DNA of 64,000 bases from Aquimonas sp044377145 (lineage in GTDB: Bacteria; Pseudomonadota; Gammaproteobacteria; Xanthomonadales; Xanthomonadaceae). The stretch is taken from contig NZ_JBILJQ010000008.1 of NCBI RefSeq assembly GCF_044377145.1, positions 1 through 64,000 on the forward strand. The letters are read 5' to 3'. A program made the translations under genes and the position numbers. Below the pieces are notes generated by a model. It saw only the letters and a program-made list of their open reading frames with translations. It did not search any database and was not told the DNA's origin. Positions 1-8,353 of the stretch are shown piece by piece. The number at the start of each line of letters is the position of its first letter. Positions within the stretch are counted from its first letter, which is position 1.

Positions 1-407
1 TGAAACAGCTTTGAGCTTGAGTAGCGCCCCAGCCACGCCGCCCGCTGCGAGTGCGCCCAGGGCCAGTACCCCAACACCACCGCTGACGCTTTCCGACTCC
101 GTGCGACCGGCAGCCCGCAGATGGCCGCCCGCCCAACCGATGGCGGCTTCCTGCGCTCCCTCAATCTGTTGCTGGAAGGCAGCACCCACTGCGGTGCGGC
201 CGGCGTAGAGCACAGGGCCTGCTGCGACTTCAGCGGCGAGGAGGCTGTACTTGAGGTACCAACGCTTTTCAATTTCCTGGCCGACGATCGTCGCAACTTC
301 GCCCGTGCCGACCAGCAGCGAGTCGAGGCTGACAAGACCCAGCCAGGGCCGCGCAGCGGCGCCGCGCGGCGCACTGAATGTGGACGAGAACGCGCCCCCA
401 CCCGCCT
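1..407 (-). pseudogene. start-less open frame running off the left edge, product unknown
   Basis: On the minus strand a frame stays open for about 135 codons from an in-frame TAG just right of position 407 down to the window edge, and its translation reads like real protein. It includes the run GQEIEKRWYLKYSLLAAEV and ends in a Gly/Ala-rich, possibly membrane-inserting stretch (GVGVLALGALAAGGVAGALL). No ATG lies in the frame after the stop and no convincing alternative start is visible. It may therefore be the 3' part of a gene broken by a frameshift, or a detached C-terminal cassette of a large surface or toxin protein. The family was not recognised. The true 3' end lies outside the window. 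Confidence 0.35.
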
Positions 408-410
408 AGG

Positions 411-802
411 CCAGACTCACGGTCTGGCGCATGCGCCGCGCACGAATCCTGAGGTTGATCCCCCAACCACGATGGGCGGGGCAGATCGGCGGGTCGGGTG
501 ACACCCGTGAGGCACAAGGGCCAGCAGGCCTGGGCGCGCCTTCGGCTTCGTACAACCTGATGATTCGGCAGAGCTTCGGCGGCTTGCGCACCTTAAGAGG
601 CTGAGCCCGTTGGTGTTGTGCCTACGCTTGCGCCGAGCACCGCGGGGCCGAACGTGCAGCGGGTTGGATTCTGCCTTCACGGAGCTGCCCGCCGGCCCGA
701 ACCGTGCACTGCCACAGTCATCCCCGGCTCAAAACCGGGTAACTTTGGCGCCCCCAAGCCGCGCCCCTGCGCTGGCTTCGCTTCAGGACATCCGCAGACA
801 CC
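411..802. other. intergenic region upstream of parE, no gene recognised
   Basis: About 390 bases with no credible coding frame. The only structure seen is a 7-bp stem (GCCAGAC/GTCTGGC, 410-428) just upstream of the left-edge frame. The parE promoter should lie near the right end, but no strong -35/-10 pair stands out. Confidence 0.5.
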
Positions 803-2692
803 ATGAGCAGTCGCTACAACGCCGCCGATATCGAAGTCCTGTCCGGGCTTGACCCCGTCAAGCGCCGTCCAGGCATGTACACCGACACCACGCGCCCGAA
901 TCATCTCGCCCAGGAGGTCATCGACAACGCGGTCGATGAAGCGCTGGCGGGACACGCCAAAAGCATCGAAGTCACCATGTATGCCGACGGCAGCTGCGAG
1001 GTCGGTGACGACGGCCGCGGCATGCCGGTGGACATCCATCCGGAAGAAGGCATCCCCGGCGTCGAGCTGATCCTCACGCGCCTGCACGCCGGCGGCAAAT
1101 TCAGCGGCAAGAACTACACCTTCTCCGGCGGCCTGCACGGTGTCGGCGTCAGCGTGGTGAACGCGCTTTCGACGCGGGTTGAGGTGTCGATCCGACGCGA
1201 TGGCAACGAGTACCGGATGTGCTTCGCCAACGGCGACCGCACCACACCGCTGGAGATCACCGGCACGGTGGGCAAGCGCAACACCGGCACCCGCGTGCGT
1301 TTCTGGGCTGACCCGAAGTACTTCGACACGCCGAAGTACTCGCTGCGCCATCTGCGCCATCTGCTGCGCGCCAAGGCGGTGCTGTGCCCGGGCCTGAAGG
1401 TGACGCTGTTCGATGAGGCCAGCGGCGAGAAAGACAGCTGGTACTACGAAGACGGCCTGCGCGACTACCTCAAGACCCAGCTGGCCGACCGCGACTACCT
1501 GCCGCCTGAGATCTTCGTCGGCGCCTTGAAGCGCGAGAGCGAAGCCGTCGACTGGGCACTGTGCTGGGCGCCGGACGGCGAGCTGGTGCAGGAGAGCTAC
1601 GTCAATCTGATCCCCACCGCCCAGGGCGGCACCCACGTCAATGGCCTGCGCTCGGGTTTGACCGAGGCCCTGCGCGAGTTCTGCGACTTCCGCAATCTGC
1701 TGCCGCGCGGCGTCAAGCTTGCGCCGGAAGATGTGTGGGACCGGGTCTGCTGCGTGATCAGCCTCAAGCTGACTGACCCGCAGTTCTCCGGCCAGACCAA
1801 GGAACGCCTGTCCTCGCGTCAGGCGGCGGCGTTCGTCGAGAACGCGGTGCACGATGCGTTCTCGCTGTTCCTCAACCAGCACACCGAGATGGGTGAGCGC
1901 ATCGCTCAGCTGGCGATCGATCGCGCCGCCGCGCGCCTGAAGACCGAAAAGCAGATCGTCCGCAAGAAGATCACCCAGGGCCCTGCCCTGCCCGGCAAGC
2001 TGGCCGACTGCGCCAGCCAGGATCTGTCGCGCACTGAACTGTTCCTGGTCGAGGGCGATTCCGCCGGCGGCAGCGCCAAGCAGGCGCGCGACAAAGACTT
2101 CCAGGCGATCCTGCCGCTGCGCGGCAAGATCCTGAACACCTGGGAGGTCGAAAGCGGCGCGGTGCTGGGCTCGCAGGAAGTGCACGACTTGGCCGTGGCG
2201 ATCGGCTGCGACCCCGGCAGCGCTGATATCAGCGGCCTGCGCTACGGCAAGATCGTGGTGCTGGCCGATGCCGACTCCGACGGTCTGCACATCGCCACCC
2301 TGCTGTCGGCGCTGTTCCTGCAGCACTTCCCTGCCCTGGTCGCCGCCGGCCACGTGTTCGTGGCGATGCCTCCGCTGTTCCGCGTCGACGTGGGCAAGCA
2401 GGTGTACTACGCGCTCGACGAGGAAGAAAAGCGCCTGCTGCTCGACAAGATCGAGCGCGAGAAAATCCGCGGCGCGGTCAATGTCACCCGCTTCAAGGGC
2501 CTTGGCGAGATGAACCCCTCGCAGCTGCGCGAATCGACCATCCACCCGGACACGCGACGCTTGGTCCAGTTGACCATCGATACGCCGGAGGAAACCCGCG
2601 CGCTGATGGACATGCTGCTGTCGAAGAAGCGCGCTGGCGATCGCAAGACCTGGCTCGAAACCAAGGGTGATCTGGCGACGATCGAGATCTGA
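803..2692 (+). CDS. parE: DNA topoisomerase IV subunit B (ParE)
   Basis: ParE, 629 aa, the ATPase and Toprim-bearing subunit that works with ParC to decatenate daughter chromosomes. An N-terminal GHKL ATPase domain shows the N-box EVIDNAVDEAL, the loop DDGRGMP and the glycine-rich lid GGLHGVGVSVVNA. The Toprim domain starts around residue 410 with EGDSAGG (E417) and continues to ADADSDG (D489 and D491 as metal ligands). The C-terminus is short and lacks the roughly 170-residue insertion of Gram-negative GyrB, which favours ParE over GyrB. Length agrees with the 620-635 aa typical of gammaproteobacterial ParE. The gene appears monocistronic, and parC is not in the window. Confidence 0.95.
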   Translation: MSSRYNAADIEVLSGLDPVKRRPGMYTDTTRPNHLAQEVIDNAVDEALAGHAKSIEVTMYADGSCEVGDDGRGMPVDIHPEEGIPGVELILTRLHAGGKFSGKNYTFSGGLHGVGVSVVNALSTRVEVSIRRDGNEYRMCFANGDRTTPLEITGTVGKRNTGTRVRFWADPKYFDTPKYSLRHLRHLLRAKAVLCPGLKVTLFDEASGEKDSWYYEDGLRDYLKTQLADRDYLPPEIFVGALKRESEAVDWALCWAPDGELVQESYVNLIPTAQGGTHVNGLRSGLTEALREFCDFRNLLPRGVKLAPEDVWDRVCCVISLKLTDPQFSGQTKERLSSRQAAAFVENAVHDAFSLFLNQHTEMGERIAQLAIDRAAARLKTEKQIVRKKITQGPALPGKLADCASQDLSRTELFLVEGDSAGGSAKQARDKDFQAILPLRGKILNTWEVESGAVLGSQEVHDLAVAIGCDPGSADISGLRYGKIVVLADADSDGLHIATLLSALFLQHFPALVAAGHVFVAMPPLFRVDVGKQVYYALDEEEKRLLLDKIEREKIRGAVNVTRFKGLGEMNPSQLRESTIHPDTRRLVQLTIDTPEETRALMDMLLSKKRAGDRKTWLETKGDLATIEI

Positions 2693-2713
2693 GCCTGAGC
2701 TTGCTCGGGCTCA
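2690..2713 (+). terminator. hairpin at the end of parE
   Basis: TGAGCCTGAGC and GCTCGGGCTCA form an imperfect 10-11 bp stem (one G-U pair) that begins in the parE stop codon. No U-tract follows, so termination is likely weak, or the hairpin protects the 3' end. Confidence 0.4.
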
Positions 2714-2848
2714 GACAGAACACGCTGGAGTCGTGCAACAGGGCGGATTCCGCACGATGAGTGACGGAAGCCACACTGTCCCGCGCCTCTCAGCACGGCG
2801 ACACTGCAAACCCGCACACCCTCAATCCCCACGACTGGAGCGCTGCAC

Positions 2849-3214
2849 ATGATCGGCTACGTCACCCTCGGCACCAATGATCTCGACCGCGCAGCGGCCT
2901 ACTACGATGCGCTGCTGGGCACGCTCGGCGCCGAACGCGGCATGCAGGGTCCGCGCTTCATTTCGTGGACCACAGGCAAGGGGCCCTCAGTGGGTGTCAT
3001 CAAGCCGTATGACGGTCAGCCCGCCCATCCGGGCAACGGCATGATGACCTCGCTGGCGGTCGACAGCCGGGCCAAAGTCGATGCCCTGCATGCCAAGGCG
3101 CTCGAACTCGGTGGCACCGATGAGGGCGCGGTCGGCGAGCGCTTCCCGGGCTTCTACGCCGCCTACTTCCGCGATCTCGATGGCAACAAGCTGTGCGTGT
3201 TCCATATGGGCTGA
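2849..3214 (+). CDS. VOC superfamily (glyoxalase-like) protein
   Basis: A 121-aa single-unit vicinal-oxygen-chelate protein. It opens with IGYVTLGTNDLDRAAAYYDALL, the usual first beta strand and helix of the fold, and ends with FRDLDGNKLCVFH, the last beta strand bearing a possible metal ligand. The first His of the canonical H/E metal set is replaced by Thr-Leu-Gly, so metal binding is uncertain. VOC members include glyoxalase I, dioxygenases and fosfomycin or bleomycin resistance proteins, and the sequence does not say which activity this one has. It stands alone between parE and a transporter gene. Confidence 0.8.
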   Translation: MIGYVTLGTNDLDRAAAYYDALLGTLGAERGMQGPRFISWTTGKGPSVGVIKPYDGQPAHPGNGMMTSLAVDSRAKVDALHAKALELGGTDEGAVGERFPGFYAAYFRDLDGNKLCVFHMG

Positions 3215-3435
3215 TGCGCCCAGGCTGTGCCGCGGATCCGGCGCGGGCCTTCCATCCGTTCCGCTGCGTCCAGCCACTGCTGCCCACGCTGTTCCGCGTT
3301 GTTGGGCTCGATCCCACACGGCTCCGCTGACAATCGGTCGCGGGGCCGTTCTTCGTATTGCGGCTATGGCGGCGTTTGCCCAGGCTATGTCGCTGCGCCG
3401 CGACCGCGGCCATCAAGAACGAGCACTTCGTGGCC

Positions 3436-4374
3436 ATGACGCCCGCAACCCGCGCCCAGCTGCAAATCCACTTCTGTGTGCTGCTGTGGGGCTTCACCGC
3501 CATCCTCGGCAAGCTGATCACCCTGACCGCGCTGCCGCTGGTGTGGTGGCGAATGCTGCTGGTCACCGCTGCGCTGGCGCTGGTGCCTGCGGTGTGGCGC
3601 AGCCTGCGTCAAATGCCTGCGCGGCTGCTGCTGATCTATGCCGGCATCGGCGCGCTGGTGGCCCTGCATTGGCTGACCTTCTACGGCGCAATCAAGCTGT
3701 CCAACGCCTCAGTTGGAGCCACCTGCATGGCGCTGGGGCCGGTGTTTCTGGCCTTCATCGAACCCTGGGTCGCCAAGCGTCCATTCTCGCGCGGCGAGCT
3801 GGCGCTGGGTATCGCGGTGTTGCCGGGAGTGGCTCTGGTGGTCGGCGGGGTGCCGGTGGAAATGCGCGCCGGTATCGCGATGGGCGCGGTGTCAGCCTTC
3901 ATCGTCGCCTTGTTCAGCGCGCTCAATAAGCGCTACGTCGAAGCCGGCGAGCCGCTGACGGTCACCGCGATTGAACTGGGTGCCGGCACCCTGACCCTGA
4001 CCCTGCTCGCGCCAGCGCTGCTGCTGGTGTTTCCGCTTCCAGCCGAAGGCGGCGGCCTGATTCCCGACGGCCAGGATTTCCTGTTCCTGCTGGCGCTTTC
4101 GCTGGGCTGCACCCTGCTGCCGTTCACGCTGAGCCTAGTGGCGCTGCGCCACATGAGTGCCTTCTCGGCGCAGATGGCGATCAACCTGGAGCCGGTCTAC
4201 GCCATCCTGCTGGCGATGGTTTTGTTCAGCGAGCAACGCGAGCTGGATTCGAGCTTCTATGCCGGTGTCGCGATCCTGCTTCTGGCGGTGTTCGCCCAGC
4301 CGCTGCTGCGACGCCCGGGCAAGACCCTGCACCCGGAGAACGCCGCTATGGGCGAGTCCAAGGAAATCAACTGA
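3436..4374 (+). CDS. EamA/DMT-family transporter
   Basis: An integral membrane protein of 312 aa with about ten hydrophobic segments arranged as two EamA repeats, the fold of drug/metabolite exporters such as RhaT- and YdcZ-type carriers. The first segment, HFCVLLWGFTAILGKLI, and the second-repeat motif MSAFSAQMAINLEPVYAILL are typical of the family. I placed the start at the ATG before TPATRAQLQ, because the upstream 26 codons are Arg/Cys-rich and unlike a membrane N-terminus. An in-frame GTG lies two codons earlier. The substrate cannot be deduced. It converges on the response regulator gene, with only 18 bases between the two stops. Confidence 0.85.
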   Translation: MTPATRAQLQIHFCVLLWGFTAILGKLITLTALPLVWWRMLLVTAALALVPAVWRSLRQMPARLLLIYAGIGALVALHWLTFYGAIKLSNASVGATCMALGPVFLAFIEPWVAKRPFSRGELALGIAVLPGVALVVGGVPVEMRAGIAMGAVSAFIVALFSALNKRYVEAGEPLTVTAIELGAGTLTLTLLAPALLLVFPLPAEGGGLIPDGQDFLFLLALSLGCTLLPFTLSLVALRHMSAFSAQMAINLEPVYAILLAMVLFSEQRELDSSFYAGVAILLLAVFAQPLLRRPGKTLHPENAAMGESKEIN

Positions 4375-4392
4375 GCGCGCCGGTACTCCGAC

Positions 4393-5034
4393 CTACACCA
4401 ACTTCAGCTCGAACGCCTTCAGCACGGCGCGCGTGCGGTCACGCACGCCCAGTTTGCTCAGGATGTTGGAGACATGGTTCTTGACCGTACCTTCCGCCAC
4501 ACCGAGCGAGTTGGCGATTTCCTTGTTGCTGTAGCCACCGGCCATCAGCCGCAGGATCTCGGTTTCGCGCTCGGTCAGCGGGTCGGGTCGATCCAGGCTG
4601 GTGAAGTCGTTCTGCATGCGCTCCAGGCCCGACAGCAGGCGCTGGGTCACCACCGGCTGCACCAGCGAGCCGCCGGCGGCGACCGTCTGCACTGCGTCGA
4701 CGAGTTGCTCCAGCGAGACATCCTTCAGCAGGAAGCCGCGCGCGCCGAGCTTGATGCCCTGCAGCACCATCTGGTCATCATCGAAGGTGGTGAGGATGAT
4801 GGTCGGCGGCAGGTCGCCGCGCTGGCTGAGATGTTGCAAGGTTTCGATCCCGCCCATCACCGGCATGCGCATGTCCAGCAGCACCACATCCGGCCGCACC
4901 TCGGCGATCTTGTCCAGCGCCTGCTTGCCATCGCCGGCCTCGGCCACGATGCGGATGTTGTCGGAGAGTTCAAGCAGTGAACGAATACCCTGGCGCACCA
5001 GGGTCTGGTCGTCGACCAGGCAGACACGGATCAT
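4393..5034 (-). CDS. NarL/LuxR-type response regulator
   Basis: A response regulator of 213 aa. The receiver domain (about 1-120) has acidic-pocket residues D8 and D9, phosphoacceptor D54 in VVLLDMRMP, and a conserved Lys in FLLKDVS. The C-terminal domain holds a LuxR/NarL helix-turn-helix (LTEREIEIL-type motif, then GYSNKEIANSLGVAEGTVKNHVSN). It is the second gene of a pair: its ATG overlaps the end of the histidine kinase gene by 4 bases, so the two are co-translated and almost certainly form one signalling pathway. Target genes are unknown. Confidence 0.93.
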   Translation of the reverse strand: MIRVCLVDDQTLVRQGIRSLLELSDNIRIVAEAGDGKQALDKIAEVRPDVVLLDMRMPVMGGIETLQHLSQRGDLPPTIILTTFDDDQMVLQGIKLGARGFLLKDVSLEQLVDAVQTVAAGGSLVQPVVTQRLLSGLERMQNDFTSLDRPDPLTERETEILRLMAGGYSNKEIANSLGVAEGTVKNHVSNILSKLGVRDRTRAVLKAFELKLV

Positions 5035-6221
5035 GCGGCGATCTCCACAGGTAGGTGCAGGCGCAAGGCGAAGCCTTGGCCGGGGGTGGTCTGGATGACC
5101 AGTTCGCCAGAGTATTCGGCCAGACGCTCACGCATGCCGCGCAGGCCGTTGCCGGCCTCGACTGCGTTGGCGCCACGGCCATTGTCGCGAGCTTCCAGAA
5201 CAACATGATCACCTTCGCGGGCGATCCTCAGGTCGAGCCGGCTGGCGCCTGAGTGGCGCGCCGCATTGGTGATGATTTCCTGGGTGGCGCGCAGCATCAG
5301 CTGGGCGCGGCCGGGGTCGCTGACGCGGAAATCGGCGGGCACATCCAGCCGCACTTCCAACGAGGGCACCCCATCGACCAGGCTGAACAAGGCCTCACGC
5401 AGATCGATCGCGTCGTCGCCGCGCAGCTGGCTGACCGCCTCGCGCACATCGGACAGCAGCAGTTTGGCCAGCGACTGCGCCTGCTTGACATGATCCTGCG
5501 CACGGCCCTGGCTGAGATGGGTGGCCACTTCAAGATTGAGACTGAGCGCAGTCAGGTGATGACCCAGCAGATCATGCAGCTCACGCGAGATGCGGGTGCG
5601 TTCGTTCAAACGTGAACTTTCCGCCAGCAGCGCGCGCGTGGCGCGCAGCTCGGAGTTCAGCCGGCGCTGTTCCTCCTGCGCCTCCATCTGCCGCCGCGCG
5701 ACCACGCTGGTCAGGAACACGAAGCTCGAGTAACCGAACAGCAGCATCGCCTGCAGCGGCGCGCTCAGCAGATCGAAGCCTTCAAGCTGCAGGAACACCG
5801 GGATCAGCGCGCTGTGCTGGGCGACCAGCCAGACCAGGCCCCAGCCGGTCGCAAGAAACCACGGCAACAGCCCGGCGATCACCATCAGGAATGCGCCGGA
5901 CAGGCCGGTGCCGGTGAAATGGCCGATGCCAATCGCCGACAAGGTCAACAGCCCGAGCAGCAGCAGATGCAGCCAGCGCCCACGCGGATTGGGGCCGGGT
6001 GAGCGCGTCAGCAGCCAGTAGCACACGCCGAAAGTGATGTAGCAGACCCGCCACCAGTACAGGTCGCTGCCGCTGATGTCCTGCTGGAACAGGTCGATCA
6101 ACAGGGGCACGCCCATGCAGCCCCAGGTGAACAGGCCCGCAAACCGCAGCAGCTGCATTGGATTCAGGCGGGCCAGCATGGGCGCCATCATAGGCGTGGC
6201 GGGCCCTGCTTCACCCTGCAT
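5031..6221 (-). CDS. membrane sensor histidine kinase, HisKA_3 type
   Basis: A sensor kinase of 396 aa paired with the downstream response regulator. Residues about 20-175 form roughly six membrane segments with little periplasmic sequence, as in DesK-like sensors that read membrane state. Residues 177-210 look like a coiled-coil linker (RRQMEAQEEQRRLNSELRA). The dimerisation domain carries SRELHDLLGHHLTAL with phosphoacceptor His at about 216. The HATPase_c domain follows, with an N-box around EIITNAARHSGAS and a G-box around DNGRGANAVEAGNGLRGM. The signal is unknown. A close paralogue of DesK or LiaS is plausible. Confidence 0.9.
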   Translation of the reverse strand: MQGEAGPATPMMAPMLARLNPMQLLRFAGLFTWGCMGVPLLIDLFQQDISGSDLYWWRVCYITFGVCYWLLTRSPGPNPRGRWLHLLLLGLLTLSAIGIGHFTGTGLSGAFLMVIAGLLPWFLATGWGLVWLVAQHSALIPVFLQLEGFDLLSAPLQAMLLFGYSSFVFLTSVVARRQMEAQEEQRRLNSELRATRALLAESSRLNERTRISRELHDLLGHHLTALSLNLEVATHLSQGRAQDHVKQAQSLAKLLLSDVREAVSQLRGDDAIDLREALFSLVDGVPSLEVRLDVPADFRVSDPGRAQLMLRATQEIITNAARHSGASRLDLRIAREGDHVVLEARDNGRGANAVEAGNGLRGMRERLAEYSGELVIQTTPGQGFALRLHLPVEIAA

Positions 6222-6243
6222 CTAGTCACAGCGCAAGCATTGC

Positions 6244-8238
6244 TCACCAGATCAGCGCGCGCGCGGGCTCCGGCAGGCTCATCGGTGAGTTGGCGGCGCA
6301 GGCAAAGGCCGAGGTGAACGCCGACAGGTGCGGCAACGGCCCATTGACCCGGTATTTGGCCGGCGCACGCGTATCGCTGGCGAGCTGCAGGCGCAGCGCT
6401 TCGTCCAGATAGTTGCGACGCAGCAGGCGTGCCCAGGCGTAGAAAAAGCGCTGAGCCGACGTCACCCCATCGACACTTTCGGCCTGCTCGCCGCCGGCTG
6501 CCATGAACGCGGTGTAGGCGGTTTGCAGACCGGCGAGATCGGCCACGTTCTCGCTCCAGGTCGCGGCGCCATTCACGGTCAGCGGACCCAGCGCGGCGAA
6601 ACCACCGTACTGCGCAACCAGGCCTCGCGAGCGCGCGGCGAAGGCCTCGCGGCTGGCCTCGCTCAACTGGCCTCGACGCGCGCCTGAGGCGGGATCAAAC
6701 GCGGCCATCAGGCTGCGTGCGATTACGGCGCCGGCGCCGCCATGGTTCAAGGCGATGTCGCCGCCCGGCTCGAACAGCGGCGACTGCAACAGCCCGGCCG
6801 GCACGTAGAGGGTGTGGCTGCTGGCGTCGTAGCTGGGCTGCAGGCTTGATGGAGCGATCGGCCAACGCGGAGTTGGTGCCTTTCCGACAGTCGCCATATC
6901 GCTGGCATGGCGAAAACGCGCAAGCGCCAGCACCGCAGATGCATAGCTGTCCGCCTCCAGTTCGAAATCACCCCACGCCGTGTCCGCCGGACCGCCAACC
7001 GCCAAGGTCAAGGCGTCGATGTCGGTCAACAGCGCAGTGCGGCCCTCGGCTTCGAGCCAGCTGGCGCCCTCCACGGCAGCGCGAAACTGCGCGCGGATCG
7101 ATTCGATGAAGCCGAGCGCACTCTCGCGCCGCACCGGCGGCAAGAACTGCCGCGCGTAGCGCTGGCCGAGGGCGTCGCCGAGAAAGCTCTGCAGGTGACC
7201 GAGTACACGACGGTCGCGCGCGGGCGGCTGCTGGCCGGCGAGGGTGCTCAGAAACAGGTCATCGTGTGCACTGACGAAGGCTTGGCCGATGAACGGCGCC
7301 GCCGCATGCAGCACATGGAAGCGCAGGTAGGCCTGCCAATCCGGCAGCGGCGTCGACTCCATGCGCGCGTTGACCGCGTCGAAGAAGGTGAGATGCGCCA
7401 ACGAGAAACTCTTGATGCCACGCAGGCCCTGCGCACGCAGATAGTCCTTCCAGCGCAGGTTGGGATGGCGACGCTCCAGCTCTCGCAGTGCAGTTGGCCG
7501 GTAGCTGTTGCGCGGCTCGCGCAATTGCTCCAGCGACAGCGACACCCGCGCCAGCTCGGTTTCGAATGCGAGCACGCGATCCGCCTCGGCGCCGGGCTCA
7601 GCGCGTCCGGCCAGCGCCAGCAGGCGCTCCACGTAGGCGCGATAGGCCCTACGCAGTTCAAGTACCGGGGCGTCTTCGCGCAGGTAGTAATCGCGATCAG
7701 GAAGTCCTAGCCCGCCCTGGTTGGCGTAGGCAATCACCTGCTGCGGCGGCTCCAGATCGGCGGCGGCACTGAAACCGAACAGGATCGGCGCGCCCCAGCG
7801 GTGCAGTTCAGCCAGAGTGGGCGCGAGGTCTTTCGGCTTGGAGATCGCGTCAATTCGGGTCAGAAACGGCTGCGCATCCTTCAGACCCGCGCTTTCGATG
7901 CCGGCCTCATCCAGGCCCAGTGCGTACACGCGGGCGATCGCGGTATCCAGCGCATCGGCGGGCGCATCAGCGAAGCCCTTCAGCAACGCCCGCTGCTGCT
8001 CGCCAACCGCGGCGCGTAGTTCGTCGGTGTAACCGAAGCTGCCGTAGCCTGCGGGCACCGGGCTTGCCGACAGCCAGCTGCCATTGGCGTGCTGGTAGAA
8101 ATCCATGCAGGCCGCGATGCTGGCATCGCGCTGGCTCGCATCCAGCGCGGCGGATCCGTAGGCCGGCGCAACCAGCACGGCAAGCCCCGCAGCGACGCAC
8201 AGCAGGCGCAGCGAGTTCAGAGGGATCGATAGCGACAT
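6244..8238 (-). CDS. M13-family (neprilysin/PepO) homologue lacking the zinc site
   Basis: A secreted protein of 664 aa, starting at the ATG before SLSIPLNSLRLL, which begins a signal peptide ending near PAYGSA. Early ACMDFYQHANGSWL and late YRVNGPLPHLSAF match M13 peptidases along the whole length, and the size is normal for the family. Where active members read VIGHEISHGFD, this protein reads VIARSLMAAFD (505-515), so both zinc His and the catalytic Glu are gone. The NAYY substrate motif is also changed (PSYDAS). The third ligand region survives as ENVAD (563-567). It is therefore predicted to be proteolytically inactive. The frame is intact, which argues for a retained non-catalytic role rather than decay. 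It is divergent from the beta-CASP gene. Confidence 0.88.
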   Translation of the reverse strand: MSLSIPLNSLRLLCVAAGLAVLVAPAYGSAALDASQRDASIAACMDFYQHANGSWLSASPVPAGYGSFGYTDELRAAVGEQQRALLKGFADAPADALDTAIARVYALGLDEAGIESAGLKDAQPFLTRIDAISKPKDLAPTLAELHRWGAPILFGFSAAADLEPPQQVIAYANQGGLGLPDRDYYLREDAPVLELRRAYRAYVERLLALAGRAEPGAEADRVLAFETELARVSLSLEQLREPRNSYRPTALRELERRHPNLRWKDYLRAQGLRGIKSFSLAHLTFFDAVNARMESTPLPDWQAYLRFHVLHAAAPFIGQAFVSAHDDLFLSTLAGQQPPARDRRVLGHLQSFLGDALGQRYARQFLPPVRRESALGFIESIRAQFRAAVEGASWLEAEGRTALLTDIDALTLAVGGPADTAWGDFELEADSYASAVLALARFRHASDMATVGKAPTPRWPIAPSSLQPSYDASSHTLYVPAGLLQSPLFEPGGDIALNHGGAGAVIARSLMAAFDPASGARRGQLSEASREAFAARSRGLVAQYGGFAALGPLTVNGAATWSENVADLAGLQTAYTAFMAAGGEQAESVDGVTSAQRFFYAWARLLRRNYLDEALRLQLASDTRAPAKYRVNGPLPHLSAFTSAFACAANSPMSLPEPARALIW

Positions 8239-8353
8239 GAGCGACAGAATCCTGGAAGGGGCGGCAGCCGCACAGTCTAGCGGGCAAGGACTGTCCGCGC
8301 GGCAATCACAGGCTGGCCTATCATCGAGACTCCCCCGCTCGCGAGATTCCACC

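Noticed and set aside
677..2545. Long open frame antisense to parE (about 620 codons)
   Set aside because: It is a shadow of high-GC coding on the other strand: the translation is Ala/Gln/His/Arg rich and parE matches its family over its full length.
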